Source: DATLGB01 sp037724045 (GTDB lineage: Bacteria; Actinomycetota; Thermoleophilia; Solirubrobacterales; Solirubrobacteraceae). Taken from it: 64,000 bases of DNA. Numbering within the stretch: position 1 is the stretch's first letter; each line of letters starts with the position of its first letter. The stretch spans positions 1 through 64,000 of the forward strand of contig JBBJOW010000007.1 of the NCBI GenBank assembly GCA_037724045.1. The letters run 5' to 3'. The position numbers were made by a program, and so were the translations under genes. Positions 15,612 through 23,803 of the stretch are shown one piece after another. A model generated the notes under the pieces. The model saw nothing but the letters and a program-made list of their open reading frames with translations, was not told the DNA's origin and did no database searches.

Positions 15612-16937
15612 CTACGCCGCGACATTTCGCAGTAGCGCGTAGTCGGCTTCAGCCTCACCGAACGGGGCCGATGTTGCCAGTTTTGTTGCCACCCCCGTGT
15701 CTACCTTGGTGGACAACTCGGCGTCGAGGTCGAGCGCGTCGGCCTGGTCGTCGTCGAGCAGATGCACGTACGTCGAGAGCGTGAACGCCGCCGAATGGTG
15801 CCCCAGCGTCCGCTGTACCTGCTTCGCGTTCGCTCCGCGCTCGAACAGCATGGACGCCATCGTGTGCCGGAACGTGTGGAAGCCGGCCCACGAGGCGCCG
15901 GCCTCCTCGGCCGCGGGCTTGAGCACGCGCCGGCGGACGTTGGACACGTTCAGCGACTGCCCATTGAGCGACGGGAACACGAGGTCGTCATCGCCGGGGT
16001 ACTCCGTCGCCTTGCGGTGCGCGCGCAGCTCGTCCACGAGCGCCGCAGGGATGCCGACGTCCCGGCGGGACTGCTTCGTCTTCGGCGGGCCGACCCTGCC
16101 GCGGACGATGCCGCGGCGGACCTTGACGTGCGGCCGGGAGCCGTCGAGCTGCAGGTGCCGCCATTGCAACGCGACGACCTCGCTGACCCGGAGCCCGGTC
16201 GCGGCGAGCAGCCGGAACATGACCCGGTGCCGGCGGTCGACGACGAGCAGGAACGCGGCGAGCTGCTCGCGCGTGAACGCACGCACCGGCCCGTCCTCAA
16301 GTTCGTCGTCGACCTTCGGCCGGTTCGGTAGCTGCGCGCCGTCTGCGGGGTTGTGGCGGATCAGACCCTCCCGCCGCGCGGTGCTCAGGCAAGCGCGCAG
16401 CGGGCAGAGCACGTTGCGGACCGTCTTGTCCGACAGGACCTTCACGGCGTCGTCGGCGAGCGGCCTGGGCGGCTTTGACCGGCGTCCTTCGTCGGTCGCC
16501 TTCTCGTGCGCGCGGACGGCGAGCCTGTACGTGTGCTCGGCCTGGGCGCGGCCGTCGCAGAGCCACCCGACGAACCGGGCGACGTGCAACGGCGTCAACT
16601 CGACGAGCTTGAGCTTCGCCGGGAAGTGCTCGAGCGGGTAGAGCTCGAGCAGCCCGCGGTAGTCCTCGCGGGTCTGGTCACGGAAGCCGCGCTGGCCGCC
16701 CTGGTAACGGTCGATCCATTCGCGGACGTACTCGTGGAGGGTCTGACGGCTCGCGCCGGCCAGCTCCCCCGAGTCTCGCTGAGCGGTGCGCCTCGCCTTC
16801 AGGCGCCTCGCTTCGTCGTATGTGCGGGCGCTCTCCTTGCGCTGGCGGCCGTCCGCGTCGCGGTAGACGATCACGTAGCGGCCGCCGCGCTTGAAGATGC
16901 CCGGCGCCTTCGTCTTCTCCATCGTGGGCGCCGGCAT
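15612..16937 (-). CDS. int: Tyrosine-type integrase of the prophage
   Basis: Site-specific recombinase, 441 residues from ATG 16937 (MPAPTMEKTKAPGIFKRGGR). It has an N-terminal arm-binding domain (RYVIVYRDADGRQRKESART), a core-binding SAM-like domain (about 65-200) and a catalytic domain with Arg250 (ATGLRVSEV), a Lys near 286-288, His354 and Arg357 (FHTFRHTMAS), His380 (LGHHS) and Tyr390 (STYVHLL). All catalytic residues are present, so the enzyme should be active. The start overlaps the preceding small gene (ATGA). The stop is 47 bases from the left att core. Confidence 0.96.
   Translation of the reverse strand: MPAPTMEKTKAPGIFKRGGRYVIVYRDADGRQRKESARTYDEARRLKARRTAQRDSGELAGASRQTLHEYVREWIDRYQGGQRGFRDQTREDYRGLLELYPLEHFPAKLKLVELTPLHVARFVGWLCDGRAQAEHTYRLAVRAHEKATDEGRRSKPPRPLADDAVKVLSDKTVRNVLCPLRACLSTARREGLIRHNPADGAQLPNRPKVDDELEDGPVRAFTREQLAAFLLVVDRRHRVMFRLLAATGLRVSEVVALQWRHLQLDGSRPHVKVRRGIVRGRVGPPKTKQSRRDVGIPAALVDELRAHRKATEYPGDDDLVFPSLNGQSLNVSNVRRRVLKPAAEEAGASWAGFHTFRHTMASMLFERGANAKQVQRTLGHHSAAFTLSTYVHLLDDDQADALDLDAELSTKVDTGVATKLATSAPFGEAEADYALLRNVAA
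15673..15694 (+). promoter_or_regulatory. Putative integrase arm-type sites, left arm
   Basis: Two GTTGCCA heptamers in direct orientation at 15673-15679 and 15685-15691, 12 bases apart start to start, lie 108 bases inside the left att core, within the 3' end of int. The same pair with the same spacing occurs at 30063-30081 near the right core. Paired direct heptamers on both arms are what lambda-type integrases use as arm sites. Confidence 0.55.
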
Positions 16938-17137
16938 CAGGCGCCCCTCAGCGCGACGACGTTCTCCGGTGTCGCCGCGTCCACCGGAATCGGAGCGCGA
17001 TTCGGCAAACACTCCGCGAACCGCTTCAGACTGGTCCAGAGAGTGTCGTCGAAGCCGTGCGCCTCGTACTCGAGCCGCGCCGCCTCCATGAGGGCGCGGC
17101 GGGCGGTCTCCATCGGGTGCTCCCGGGGTTCGGGCAT
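16937..17137 (-). CDS. Small prophage protein, unknown
   Basis: 66 residues from ATG 17137 (MPEPREHPMETARRALMEAA), mostly helical and acidic/basic mixed. Its start overlaps the upstream stop and its stop overlaps the integrase start (both ATGA), so it is part of a tightly coupled cassette with int. It could be an accessory recombination factor, but nothing in the sequence shows this. Confidence 0.6.
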   Translation of the reverse strand: MPEPREHPMETARRALMEAARLEYEAHGFDDTLWTSLKRFAECLPNRAPIPVDAATPENVVALRGA

Positions 17138-17457
17138 CAGGACGCCTCCGGCAGCCGCACGAAGCGGGTATCGCCCTCGAAATCGCGCCACGCCCAGTCG
17201 GGCAGGCCGTCGTCGATGTGGACTGACCAGGACTCCCCGTCCTTCGCAAGCGCGGCGTCGACTGTGGCGACGATCTCGTCGCGAGTCATACCCGCACCTT
17301 CGGCGGTGAGCGCGGCGTAGCCGAGCATCGTCACTGCGGTGTAGGCCTCACCGCGAGCCTGGGCGCTGCGCCGGCTCGCACACGCCTCACACCACGCCTC
17401 GGTGTAGTGGCCGGTGAGCAAGTGCGTGGCCGACGCGAAGCAGGACCCGCACTTCAT
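17137..17457 (-). CDS. Small prophage protein with N-terminal Cys motifs
   Basis: 106 residues from ATG 17457. It begins MKCGSCFASATHLLTGHYTE, then AWCEACASRR, a CxxC...CxxC arrangement with a nearby His that could bind zinc. The rest is helical (EIVATVDAALAKDG) and ends with an acidic/aromatic tail (DDGLPDWAWRDFEGD). ATGA overlaps with both neighbours. Actinophages carry many such small proteins; function unknown. Confidence 0.6.
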   Translation of the reverse strand: MKCGSCFASATHLLTGHYTEAWCEACASRRSAQARGEAYTAVTMLGYAALTAEGAGMTRDEIVATVDAALAKDGESWSVHIDDGLPDWAWRDFEGDTRFVRLPEAS

Positions 17458-17861
17458 GCCGACGCCTCCGGCGACGCCGCTGCGTGGTATGCCTCGAGAG
17501 CCTCGGCGCGGTCCGCGAGAACCCGGATCTTCGGCGGGTCGAGGTCGCCGCCCTCCTCGCCGAGATCGACGGTGTAGATCCAGTTCACGGCCTCCTTCGC
17601 GAGAACGCGATGGATGTCGTCGCGGGTGGTCAGTTCGACGTCCTGTTCGTGGTCTCGTGGCTCCCAGCCGAGTTGGTCGAGAGTCACCGCGTGCGCCATC
17701 AGTTCGCGGTGAAGATCTGCGCGTCCATGAGGGTCGTCGACTCGTTCCGCGATCGTGTCGGCCGTCTGCGCGTACAGCCAGTAGGCCTGGTGCCGGACGT
17801 GGGGCACTGCGAGGGCGGAGAGCGAGATCTTGACCTCTCGCGTCGGTGTAGTGGTGGTCAT
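17454..17861 (-). CDS. Prophage protein of unknown function, 135 residues
   Basis: Start ATG 17861 (MTTTTPTREVKISLSALAVP), overlapped by the upstream stop. Largely helical and acidic, with no transmembrane segment and no motif I recognise. The segment HREIMA-like LHRELMAHAVTLDQLGWEP and RDDIHRVLAKEAVNWIYTVD suggests a compact cytosolic domain. It resembles its neighbour at 17858 in layout (beta-strand start, then a domain with a xLGWxE/xIGWGE motif), so the two may be distant paralogues. Confidence 0.6.
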   Translation of the reverse strand: MTTTTPTREVKISLSALAVPHVRHQAYWLYAQTADTIAERVDDPHGRADLHRELMAHAVTLDQLGWEPRDHEQDVELTTRDDIHRVLAKEAVNWIYTVDLGEEGGDLDPPKIRVLADRAEALEAYHAAASPEASA

Positions 17862-18280
17862 CGGTTCGTCGCCTCAACCTGCGCGACGGTGTCGTGCATC
17901 TGGTCGCGCAGCCCGTGGCCGACGAACGCCCTCACGGTCGCCTCGCGAGTGATCCCGCCGTAGCTCACACAGTCGACGTCGAGCATTGCCGCGATCACCT
18001 GCTCAGCCATCACCCGCGACACCATGATCTCCGTGTCCTCCGCCACTTCGCCCCAGCCGATGGCGTCGAGCACGTCGCGGCGGACCGTGACCAGGTCGAG
18101 GAACGCCTCAAGGTCATCGCGTGTCTCGATGTCTGACGGGCTCTCGAGGTCGGCCTCCACCTCTCCGCGCCAGACGTCGGCGAAGTGCTTCGCCGCCTCC
18201 GGGCTGAGGCGTAACGTGACGACGTCCCTAGGTTGGTCCGCGAACGCCTTGGTCCGGGCCTTGGTCGTGCTTGTGGTCAC
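17858..18280 (-). CDS. Prophage protein of unknown function, 140 residues
   Basis: GTG 18280 is chosen because AAGGAGGAGCAA stands directly before it. The N-terminus VTTSTTKARTKAFADQPRDV leads into TLRLSPEAAKHFADVWRGEV, a helical domain with VLDAIGWGEVAEDTEIMV. The motif LDxxGW also occurs in the next gene downstream (LDQLGWEP), hinting at a duplicated family. It is the first gene of the four-gene cassette ending in int. Function unknown. Confidence 0.65.
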   Translation of the reverse strand: MTTSTTKARTKAFADQPRDVVTLRLSPEAAKHFADVWRGEVEADLESPSDIETRDDLEAFLDLVTVRRDVLDAIGWGEVAEDTEIMVSRVMAEQVIAAMLDVDCVSYGGITREATVRAFVGHGLRDQMHDTVAQVEATNR

Positions 18281-18488
18281 TTGCTCCTCCTTCGGCTGAG
18301 GCTCCGAAGGGTTCGCCTGTGACGAGAGGCCCACGCCGCCTGGTTGGGTAGCGTGCGCGCCGCATCGAAGGTTCTGTCTTCGGTGCCATGCCCCCGGGCC
18401 GTTTGCGCGGTCGCGGGGGCGATTTGGTTGACGCGGCGGACGGTAGCGAAGCGACGCCGCGCGCGCAAGCCCAGGGACGCCGGGGTCC

Positions 18489-18776
18489 TCACGAGTCGTC
18501 GCCTTCGACGTAGGGCTTGAGCAGGTCAACACCCTTGTAGTTGAGCGTCGTCGAGCCGAGGTCTATGTGGTGGCCCTCTGCTTCCAGACGCGCCACCAGC
18601 TCTACCTGGCCCAGATGCACGGCCCGGATCGCGATCCGGGCAACGGCCCCGTACAGCGGGTCGTCGGGGTCGCCGAGGTCGTGGCTCGACAGGCCGCCGC
18701 GACTCAGCTCCTCGGAGAAGATCCGAGCGAGCTGCTGCTCCACGAAGTTCGGGGGCTCATCCGCTTCGTCGTTCAT
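18489..18776 (-). CDS. Prophage protein of unknown function, 95 residues
   Basis: ATG 18776 overlaps the tape measure stop (ATGA). Acidic N-terminus (MNDEADEPPNFVEQQLARIF), then VARIAIRAVHLGQVELVARL and DLGSTTLNYKGVDLLKPYVE. No recognisable domain. From its place directly after the tape measure gene it may be a minor tail protein or a cargo gene. A 208-base gap follows, containing only the leader of the 18280 gene. Confidence 0.6.
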   Translation of the reverse strand: MNDEADEPPNFVEQQLARIFSEELSRGGLSSHDLGDPDDPLYGAVARIAIRAVHLGQVELVARLEAEGHHIDLGSTTLNYKGVDLLKPYVEGDDS

Positions 18777-19351
18777 GCCTGGTGCCTGATGTCGCCGTCG
18801 ACCTGGAAGACCTTCTTGTGCAGGACGCGCTTGTCGAGCGGCTGGTTCTCAATGGTCGTCGAGAGTTCGATGACCGTCCGTCGCGGGAGCACGGTGCGCA
18901 ACGAGCGCGGGGAGGGTTCCGAGTTTGTCGGCGTGGGGCGAAGCATCCGAGACGTTTGGCCCGCGGTGAAGACTCGCGAGCCCATCGGCAGGGCCGCGAG
19001 CTCGGGGCCCTGCTCGCCGACGATCTGCAGCGGCGAGCGGACGACGCCGCCGGCCGCGAAGCCAGCCAGCCCGAGCAGGCTGTTCTTCGGAAATATGCCG
19101 CTGCCGCCGTCGCTTTGGCCGGGGACGATCGAGAGCGGGTTCTTCGCCACCTTGTCAGCCAACGCGATCGCGTCCTGCGAGAACCGAACCACGTCCTTGA
19201 GGGCGTTGATGAGCCACGCGATCTTTGGGCGAAGCCAGTCGATGGCGCCGCCGACGAACTGCTTGATGTCGCGGCCGGCGTTCATGGCCCACTCACCGGC
19301 CTTCTTCAGCGCCGCCCACACCTGATCGACCTTTCGTTCGGAAGGCGTCAT
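18773..19351 (-). CDS. Tape measure protein, C-terminal part (separated by frameshift)
   Basis: This frame carries the typical C-terminal end of phage tail-length proteins: KVDQVWAALKKAGEWAMNAG, IDWLRPKIAWLINALKDVV and the hallmark FAAGGVVRSPLQIVGEQG then PELAALPMGSRVFTAGQT. The ATG at 19351 is an internal codon of the ancestral gene. The protein continues from the 19293-20954 frame with a +1 shift near 19335-19345, at an ACGAAAGG run. Either a single-base change split the gene or the sequence has an error. Confidence 0.75.
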   Translation of the reverse strand: MTPSERKVDQVWAALKKAGEWAMNAGRDIKQFVGGAIDWLRPKIAWLINALKDVVRFSQDAIALADKVAKNPLSIVPGQSDGGSGIFPKNSLLGLAGFAAGGVVRSPLQIVGEQGPELAALPMGSRVFTAGQTSRMLRPTPTNSEPSPRSLRTVLPRRTVIELSTTIENQPLDKRVLHKKVFQVDGDIRHQA

Positions 19352-20954
19352 TCTTCTTGTAGGCGATCACGACGCCGGCCGCCAGGGCAGCGATAGCCAC
19401 GACGATCAGCCCGATCGGGTTCGCGGTCAGCGCCGCGTTGAGCAGCCACTGGACACCAGCCCACACCTTCGTGGCGGCGGCCACGGCATTCGTCGCAACC
19501 GTATAGGTGATCGTCGCCGCTGCCTGGCTCCGCAACACCCTGCCGAGAGCGCTCGTTGCATCGGTGAAACCCAGGACCTTGTTGACGGCCATAGCCCCGA
19601 TGAGGACCGTGATCGCAGCGCTCGCTCCGGGGACCGTGTTCGTCAGCCAAGCCGACGCCTTGGCCAGCGCGCTCAAGGCCTTGACGTACAGGATCATCGG
19701 ACCCGACGACCCGAACAGCGGCTCCATCGCCGCCGCGAGATTCGTGATCGCGGAGACCAACGTCGGCCCGAACGCCTTCGTGGTCCCGCCGACGACCCTC
19801 GTCAACACCGGCAGCAGCTCGGTCCGGATCTGCTTGATCATCGGCGCGAGACTCGACGCGCCGCCGCCGAGACTCCCGAACGACTTGCCGACGGAACCGA
19901 TCAGCTTGGCGAGCTCATAGACCGCCGGTTTCGCCTCAGCGAACCACGTTTTCAGCGAGTTCTGGCCGCGCATCGAACCGGTCCACTTCGCGAACCGGCC
20001 GGCCGCAGCGTCGATCGACGCGAGCAGCTCACCGCCGAGACTCGACCCGGCCCGGCCAATGTTCAACAGGCCCCGGGCGACGCTGCCGGTGATCGAGAAC
20101 AGCCGCGACAGGACGTCACGGGTCTTCTCGAAGAACGCCGCCAGCTTGCCCGTCTCGCGGCCCGTTCTCGCAGCGGCCTGGATGTTGCGTCCCCAGACCC
20201 CCGCGAGGCGAGTCATCCAATCCACCAGCGGCCCGGCAGCGATGACGACGTGGCGGAGAGCGTCGCCGAGCCGCAGCCCGGTGCCGCCGAGGCGGCGGAT
20301 GGTGAGGTTGTTGCGGCCCAGCTGCTTCTCGAGGTCTTGGCCGAATCCCTTGGAGCCGATGAGCTTTCCGGCGCGCTCGGCGAGCATCCCGATCGACTTG
20401 CCGGTGGCGGCCATCCCGGTCCGGAGGACGCCGAGGTTCCCTGACGCGGCTTTCAGGCCCGCGGTGAGGCCCGGGAACATGCCGCGCTGGATCTGCTTCT
20501 GAATGTCGATGACGGGCGCCTTGAGGCCCTGGAGGACACGAGCGAACCGGCGAGCGGGTGGCGTCAGCGCCGCGAGCTTGTCCGGGTCGAGCTTGTCGTT
20601 GAGTCCGCCGACGGCATCGGTGACGCCGGCGATGCCGAGCTGGAACGTGGCGAGGCCCTGCTGAGCCGCGGACGCTATCGCCGGGTACGCCGCGAGCGCA
20701 CCGGCTGCGGGTGCGACCCCGGCCGCCAACGCGACCCCGCCCGCCGCGGCGGCTGACATCGACTGCGCGAGGAGTCCGACGCCGGTGATCAGTGCGGCTG
20801 GCATCACCAGCTTCCGGGTGCTGCCCACGACACGGTTGACCCGCTCGCCCTCGTCGCCGATGCCGCGCAGCCCGCCCGCGGCCTTGTCGGCGTCACGCTC
20901 AAACGAGCGGGCACCTAGCAAGCGAAGTCTGATTGTTGCCGAACTCTCAGCCAT
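19293..20954 (-). CDS. Tape measure protein, N-terminal part (frameshifted at its 3' end)
   Basis: Scaffold protein that sets tail length and is threaded through the tail tube. 553 residues from ATG 20954: an Ala/Gly-rich N-terminus, helical repeats, and hydrophobic segments (AAITVLIGAMAVNKVLGF, LTANPIGLIVVAIAALAAGV) typical of tape measure proteins of siphoviruses. After IAYKKNDAFRTK the frame runs into unrelated sequence while the expected continuation is in the next frame (18773-19351). The joined product would have about 725 residues. Its start overlaps the 20947 gene end by 8 bases. Confidence 0.85.
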   Translation of the reverse strand: MAESSATIRLRLLGARSFERDADKAAGGLRGIGDEGERVNRVVGSTRKLVMPAALITGVGLLAQSMSAAAAGGVALAAGVAPAAGALAAYPAIASAAQQGLATFQLGIAGVTDAVGGLNDKLDPDKLAALTPPARRFARVLQGLKAPVIDIQKQIQRGMFPGLTAGLKAASGNLGVLRTGMAATGKSIGMLAERAGKLIGSKGFGQDLEKQLGRNNLTIRRLGGTGLRLGDALRHVVIAAGPLVDWMTRLAGVWGRNIQAAARTGRETGKLAAFFEKTRDVLSRLFSITGSVARGLLNIGRAGSSLGGELLASIDAAAGRFAKWTGSMRGQNSLKTWFAEAKPAVYELAKLIGSVGKSFGSLGGGASSLAPMIKQIRTELLPVLTRVVGGTTKAFGPTLVSAITNLAAAMEPLFGSSGPMILYVKALSALAKASAWLTNTVPGASAAITVLIGAMAVNKVLGFTDATSALGRVLRSQAAATITYTVATNAVAAATKVWAGVQWLLNAALTANPIGLIVVAIAALAAGVVIAYKKNDAFRTKGRSGVGGAEEGR

Positions 20955-21444
20955 GGAGGTCGTCCAGCAGCCGATCGAGGGTGCTCTTGCGGCCGATGAC
21001 CCAGCTCATGATCTCGTCGGCGAACACGTTGAGGCGATCCTCGTTACCGAGGACGCGCCGGATGACTTCGGACGTCGACATCTCGGGACGGCCCATTACC
21101 TCCGCGACGCCGCGCCAACCGTGGCGCACCTCCATCCAGTCCTCGCCCTTGCGCAACAGGACCGCGTCAGTCGAATGGGCGACGATCTTCACAGCGGTGC
21201 TGCGGTCGTCGCTCTTCGGCGCCTTCGCCCGCACTCGAAGCGTGTCCCAGCCGGGCACGTCGAACGTCTGGACGCTGTCGGTGTCGAGCTTCGCGAGCCC
21301 GGCCTCCAGCACCGAGGCCAGGTCCTCCCCGGTCGCGCCCTCCTGCGTGACAGCGCAGGCTATGTCAGCCGCCGTCGTCATGCCGGTCGTCGGCGTCGCC
21401 GCCGTCAGCGGGATTCCCGTGCTTGCCGTCGTCAGGTCAGTCAT
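20947..21444 (-). CDS. Prophage protein upstream of tape measure, possible tail assembly chaperone
   Basis: ATG 21444 follows AAGGAGATAACG, a near-perfect ribosome site. 165 residues with a Thr/Ala-rich start, a middle beta segment (TFDVPGWDTLRVRAKAPKSD) and a helical C-terminus (SEVIRRVLGNEDRLNVFADEI). In siphoviruses the genes just ahead of the tape measure usually encode tail assembly chaperones, and this C-terminus would fit, but there is no slippery site or extension. The assignment rests on position alone. Confidence 0.6.
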   Translation of the reverse strand: MTDLTTASTGIPLTAATPTTGMTTAADIACAVTQEGATGEDLASVLEAGLAKLDTDSVQTFDVPGWDTLRVRAKAPKSDDRSTAVKIVAHSTDAVLLRKGEDWMEVRHGWRGVAEVMGRPEMSTSEVIRRVLGNEDRLNVFADEIMSWVIGRKSTLDRLLDDLHG

Positions 21445-21470
21445 CGTTATCTCCTTCGTTTGGGTCATGG

Positions 21471-22976
21471 TCAGAGTCGGGTGATGCGGTAGTCCTCGAG
21501 CGTCGCCTGCGGCCTGGTCGGCGCCTGGTCGACGCCCCACATGGCCAACGTGCCGGCGACCAGCGGCGTGACGTCGGCCCGCGAGGCGCGACGCGACCAC
21601 AACCACGCATCGCCGAGCGGCCGGATGCTCGCGCCCTCGATCGCCGCCGAGAGCTCGGGCGTGCCCGTATGGCGCACCAGGCCCTGCTCGACCCGGTCGA
21701 TCAGTTGCCCGCACGCCTCGGCGTGCTGCTGGGCGCCAACCGGCTCGAGTGTGACGCCGGCATCCGCGAGGCCGCGTACGAGAGCGGCAGTCGGGCTCTT
21801 CTCGGCGTACCGGAAGCCGGTCGAGTCGTGCGCGGCCTGCAGATCAGCCGCGCGCTGCGCTACCCACCCGCAGCCGGGACGGTGCTCGACGACCTCGACG
21901 TGCACGAGGCCGTCCGGCCCGGTGCCGGCGGCCGCGATCGCAGCCGACGACCGGTCGGGGTGAACGTCGATCGCGAAGCTCACCCGTCCCGTGATCGTCG
22001 ACGTGGAGTCCACCAGCGCCGCCCAGACGGCGCTCGCGATGATCGCCTCCTCGTCCTCTTCGTCGTCGACGGGACCGGGCCAGTCGCCAATGCCGAGCCG
22101 CTCAACCGCGAACGTCCGCCGGCTGAGCGTCGCCCGCTCCGCGCGGACCGCGTCGAGCGTCATCCGCCCGCCCAAACCGGGGTTGCCCTGCGCCCACGCG
22201 TCGACGTCGTCAATGACGTCGTCAAGGGCATCGAGCGACCCCGGTGCGGAGTGCTCGACGTAGCCGAGCTGAGTCTCCCCGCCCGCCAGCGCCCGGCGGC
22301 GGACGCTCGAGAAGGCGTGCCCATCCGCGTGGACGGCCCTGTCGACCGCCGAGCCGACGTACGCGATCTGCGCGTTCGGCCGGGCGCTGACAACCGGCAG
22401 CAACGCACCCATGACGATTTCCGGGAGAAACATCGCCTCGTCGAGCGCCAGGAAGTCGCCGCCGAGGCCACGGCCGGCGCCGCCCTTCGTCCTCGCCCGA
22501 TACTTCAATCGCTGCCCGCCGCTGACGCGCCGGCCGGTCGGCCCGTGAAGCTCGATCCCCTCGTCGCCGTTCGCGGTCCTCATCGACTTCACCCGGCGCG
22601 ACAACTCCGGGGTGCCCTCAATCAGCGCGCGCATCCGACGGAACGCCTCCAGCGCCGTCCCGAACAAGTGCGCCGAATGCACCAAGTCGCGCTCGCCGAA
22701 GAGAAACAGGCCCGCGAGCTCGCGGATCTCGAGCACGACGCCCTTCCCTGACTGGCGGGGGACGCACAGGCCGTACTCGCGGCACGCCCACGCCCCATCC
22801 TCGCGCTCGCAAAGCATCGCCGCGACGGCGGTCTCCTCCCACGGCTCAGGCTCGATACCGGCGACCCTCGCGAGCTCGAGCGCCTCACGGGTCGCCTCCG
22901 CGGACCGGCCGGCGTCGTGTGGCGGCAAATAGAGCAGCCGCGGCTCCTGCACGCCGGTGATGGGCTCAGCCAGCAC
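21471..22976 (-). CDS. Phage terminase large subunit
   Basis: DNA-packaging ATPase and nuclease. GTG 22976 is preceded by AGGGAG and gives 501 residues. Walker A CVPRQSGKGVVLE (about 71-83) and Walker B FLALDEAMFL (about 175-184) define the ATPase domain. The second half has an RNase H-like nuclease fold beginning FAIDVHPDRSSAAIAAAG, with its first catalytic Asp. The length is normal for the family. It overlaps the small subunit gene by 11 bases. No portal gene follows; the next gene is the 165-residue protein. Confidence 0.93.
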   Translation of the reverse strand: MLAEPITGVQEPRLLYLPPHDAGRSAEATREALELARVAGIEPEPWEETAVAAMLCEREDGAWACREYGLCVPRQSGKGVVLEIRELAGLFLFGERDLVHSAHLFGTALEAFRRMRALIEGTPELSRRVKSMRTANGDEGIELHGPTGRRVSGGQRLKYRARTKGGAGRGLGGDFLALDEAMFLPEIVMGALLPVVSARPNAQIAYVGSAVDRAVHADGHAFSSVRRRALAGGETQLGYVEHSAPGSLDALDDVIDDVDAWAQGNPGLGGRMTLDAVRAERATLSRRTFAVERLGIGDWPGPVDDEEDEEAIIASAVWAALVDSTSTITGRVSFAIDVHPDRSSAAIAAAGTGPDGLVHVEVVEHRPGCGWVAQRAADLQAAHDSTGFRYAEKSPTAALVRGLADAGVTLEPVGAQQHAEACGQLIDRVEQGLVRHTGTPELSAAIEGASIRPLGDAWLWSRRASRADVTPLVAGTLAMWGVDQAPTRPQATLEDYRITRL

Positions 22977-23349
22977 GGCGCAGCTCCCTCGCGCGCGCCA
23001 ACTCGTCGACCCGATCGGCCTCGGTTGCCGGCGGCGCCAGCTCCCGCAACCGGTCGACGCTCTCCCGCAACTCGCGGTGAAGAGCGGCCTTCGACGTCGC
23101 CGAATTGTACGGGTGCGCAATCTCGAACGCGAGGGCGACGATCCCAGCCGCCAACGGCGAGTCCGCCAGGACCGCATCGCGCTCGCGGATGGCTTCGACC
23201 TCGCGCAACGCAGCGTCGATGACGTCCGTGCGCGCGTTGTCGGCCAGCGGCCCGTCGAACATCTCGCGGGCGGCATCGACGGGCATCTCCACCAGCGCCC
23301 GGCTGTTGAACGGGCCGAACACGCTCACCACGCGCGCATCCTTAGACAC
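22966..23349 (-). CDS. Probable phage terminase small subunit
   Basis: GTG 23349 follows GAGGAGGGGTC. The 127-residue helical protein (VSKDARVVSVFGPFNSRALV, then AREMFDGPLADNARTDVIDA and ALREVEAIRERDAVLADSPL) overlaps the large subunit gene and follows the HNH nuclease gene, the standard place for a TerS in actinophages. Small subunits vary greatly in sequence, so the call depends mainly on position, size and helical content. Confidence 0.7.
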   Translation of the reverse strand: MSKDARVVSVFGPFNSRALVEMPVDAAREMFDGPLADNARTDVIDAALREVEAIRERDAVLADSPLAAGIVALAFEIAHPYNSATSKAALHRELRESVDRLRELAPPATEADRVDELARARELRRAG

Positions 23350-23674
23350 GACCCCTCCTCGCGACGCAGCCGGCGCACGAGCACACGAACCACTCGCATG
23401 ACCAGGCACGGTGCACGAGCTCGGCCGGCGACAGATTCACGCCCGCTGCGACCGGCAGCTTCTCCCGGTTGCAGCCGCGGTGAGCCGGCCCGAGGTACAG
23501 CGACCTGTCCGCGTCGTCATGGTCGAGGTCCCACGGCTCAGCAGGCCCGATCAGCCGGCCGCAACGAGAGCACGCCACCGTCCCCGCAGCCACCTTCGGC
23601 GCCCATTGCGCGCGCAACCGCTTGTGCGCCGCTCCGTAGCCACGAGCGGCCGTCTTCGCGAGGCCTTGCGTCAC
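23342..23674 (-). CDS. HNH endonuclease
   Basis: 110 residues from GTG 23674. It has the zinc-binding CSRCGRLIGPAEPWDLDHDD segment with the HNH core (DLDHDD, GPAHRGCNREK) plus two further cysteine pairs at the C-terminus (CEWFVCSCAGC). HNH proteins beside terminase genes take part in cleavage of packaged DNA in many phages. It overlaps the small terminase gene by 8 bases. Confidence 0.88.
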   Translation of the reverse strand: MTQGLAKTAARGYGAAHKRLRAQWAPKVAAGTVACSRCGRLIGPAEPWDLDHDDADRSLYLGPAHRGCNREKLPVAAGVNLSPAELVHRAWSCEWFVCSCAGCVARRGRV

Positions 23675-23803
23675 CGCACGGCACCTATGTGGCGACTTCT
23701 GAGCGCCGCAGAGAGAGGGAACGACTGCGGAGTCGCGGCCAGTGCCGCTGGTCCGGGACGGGACCCTCCCCCCTGGGGTCGAGTGTGGGGATGGGGGGAT
23801 GCC

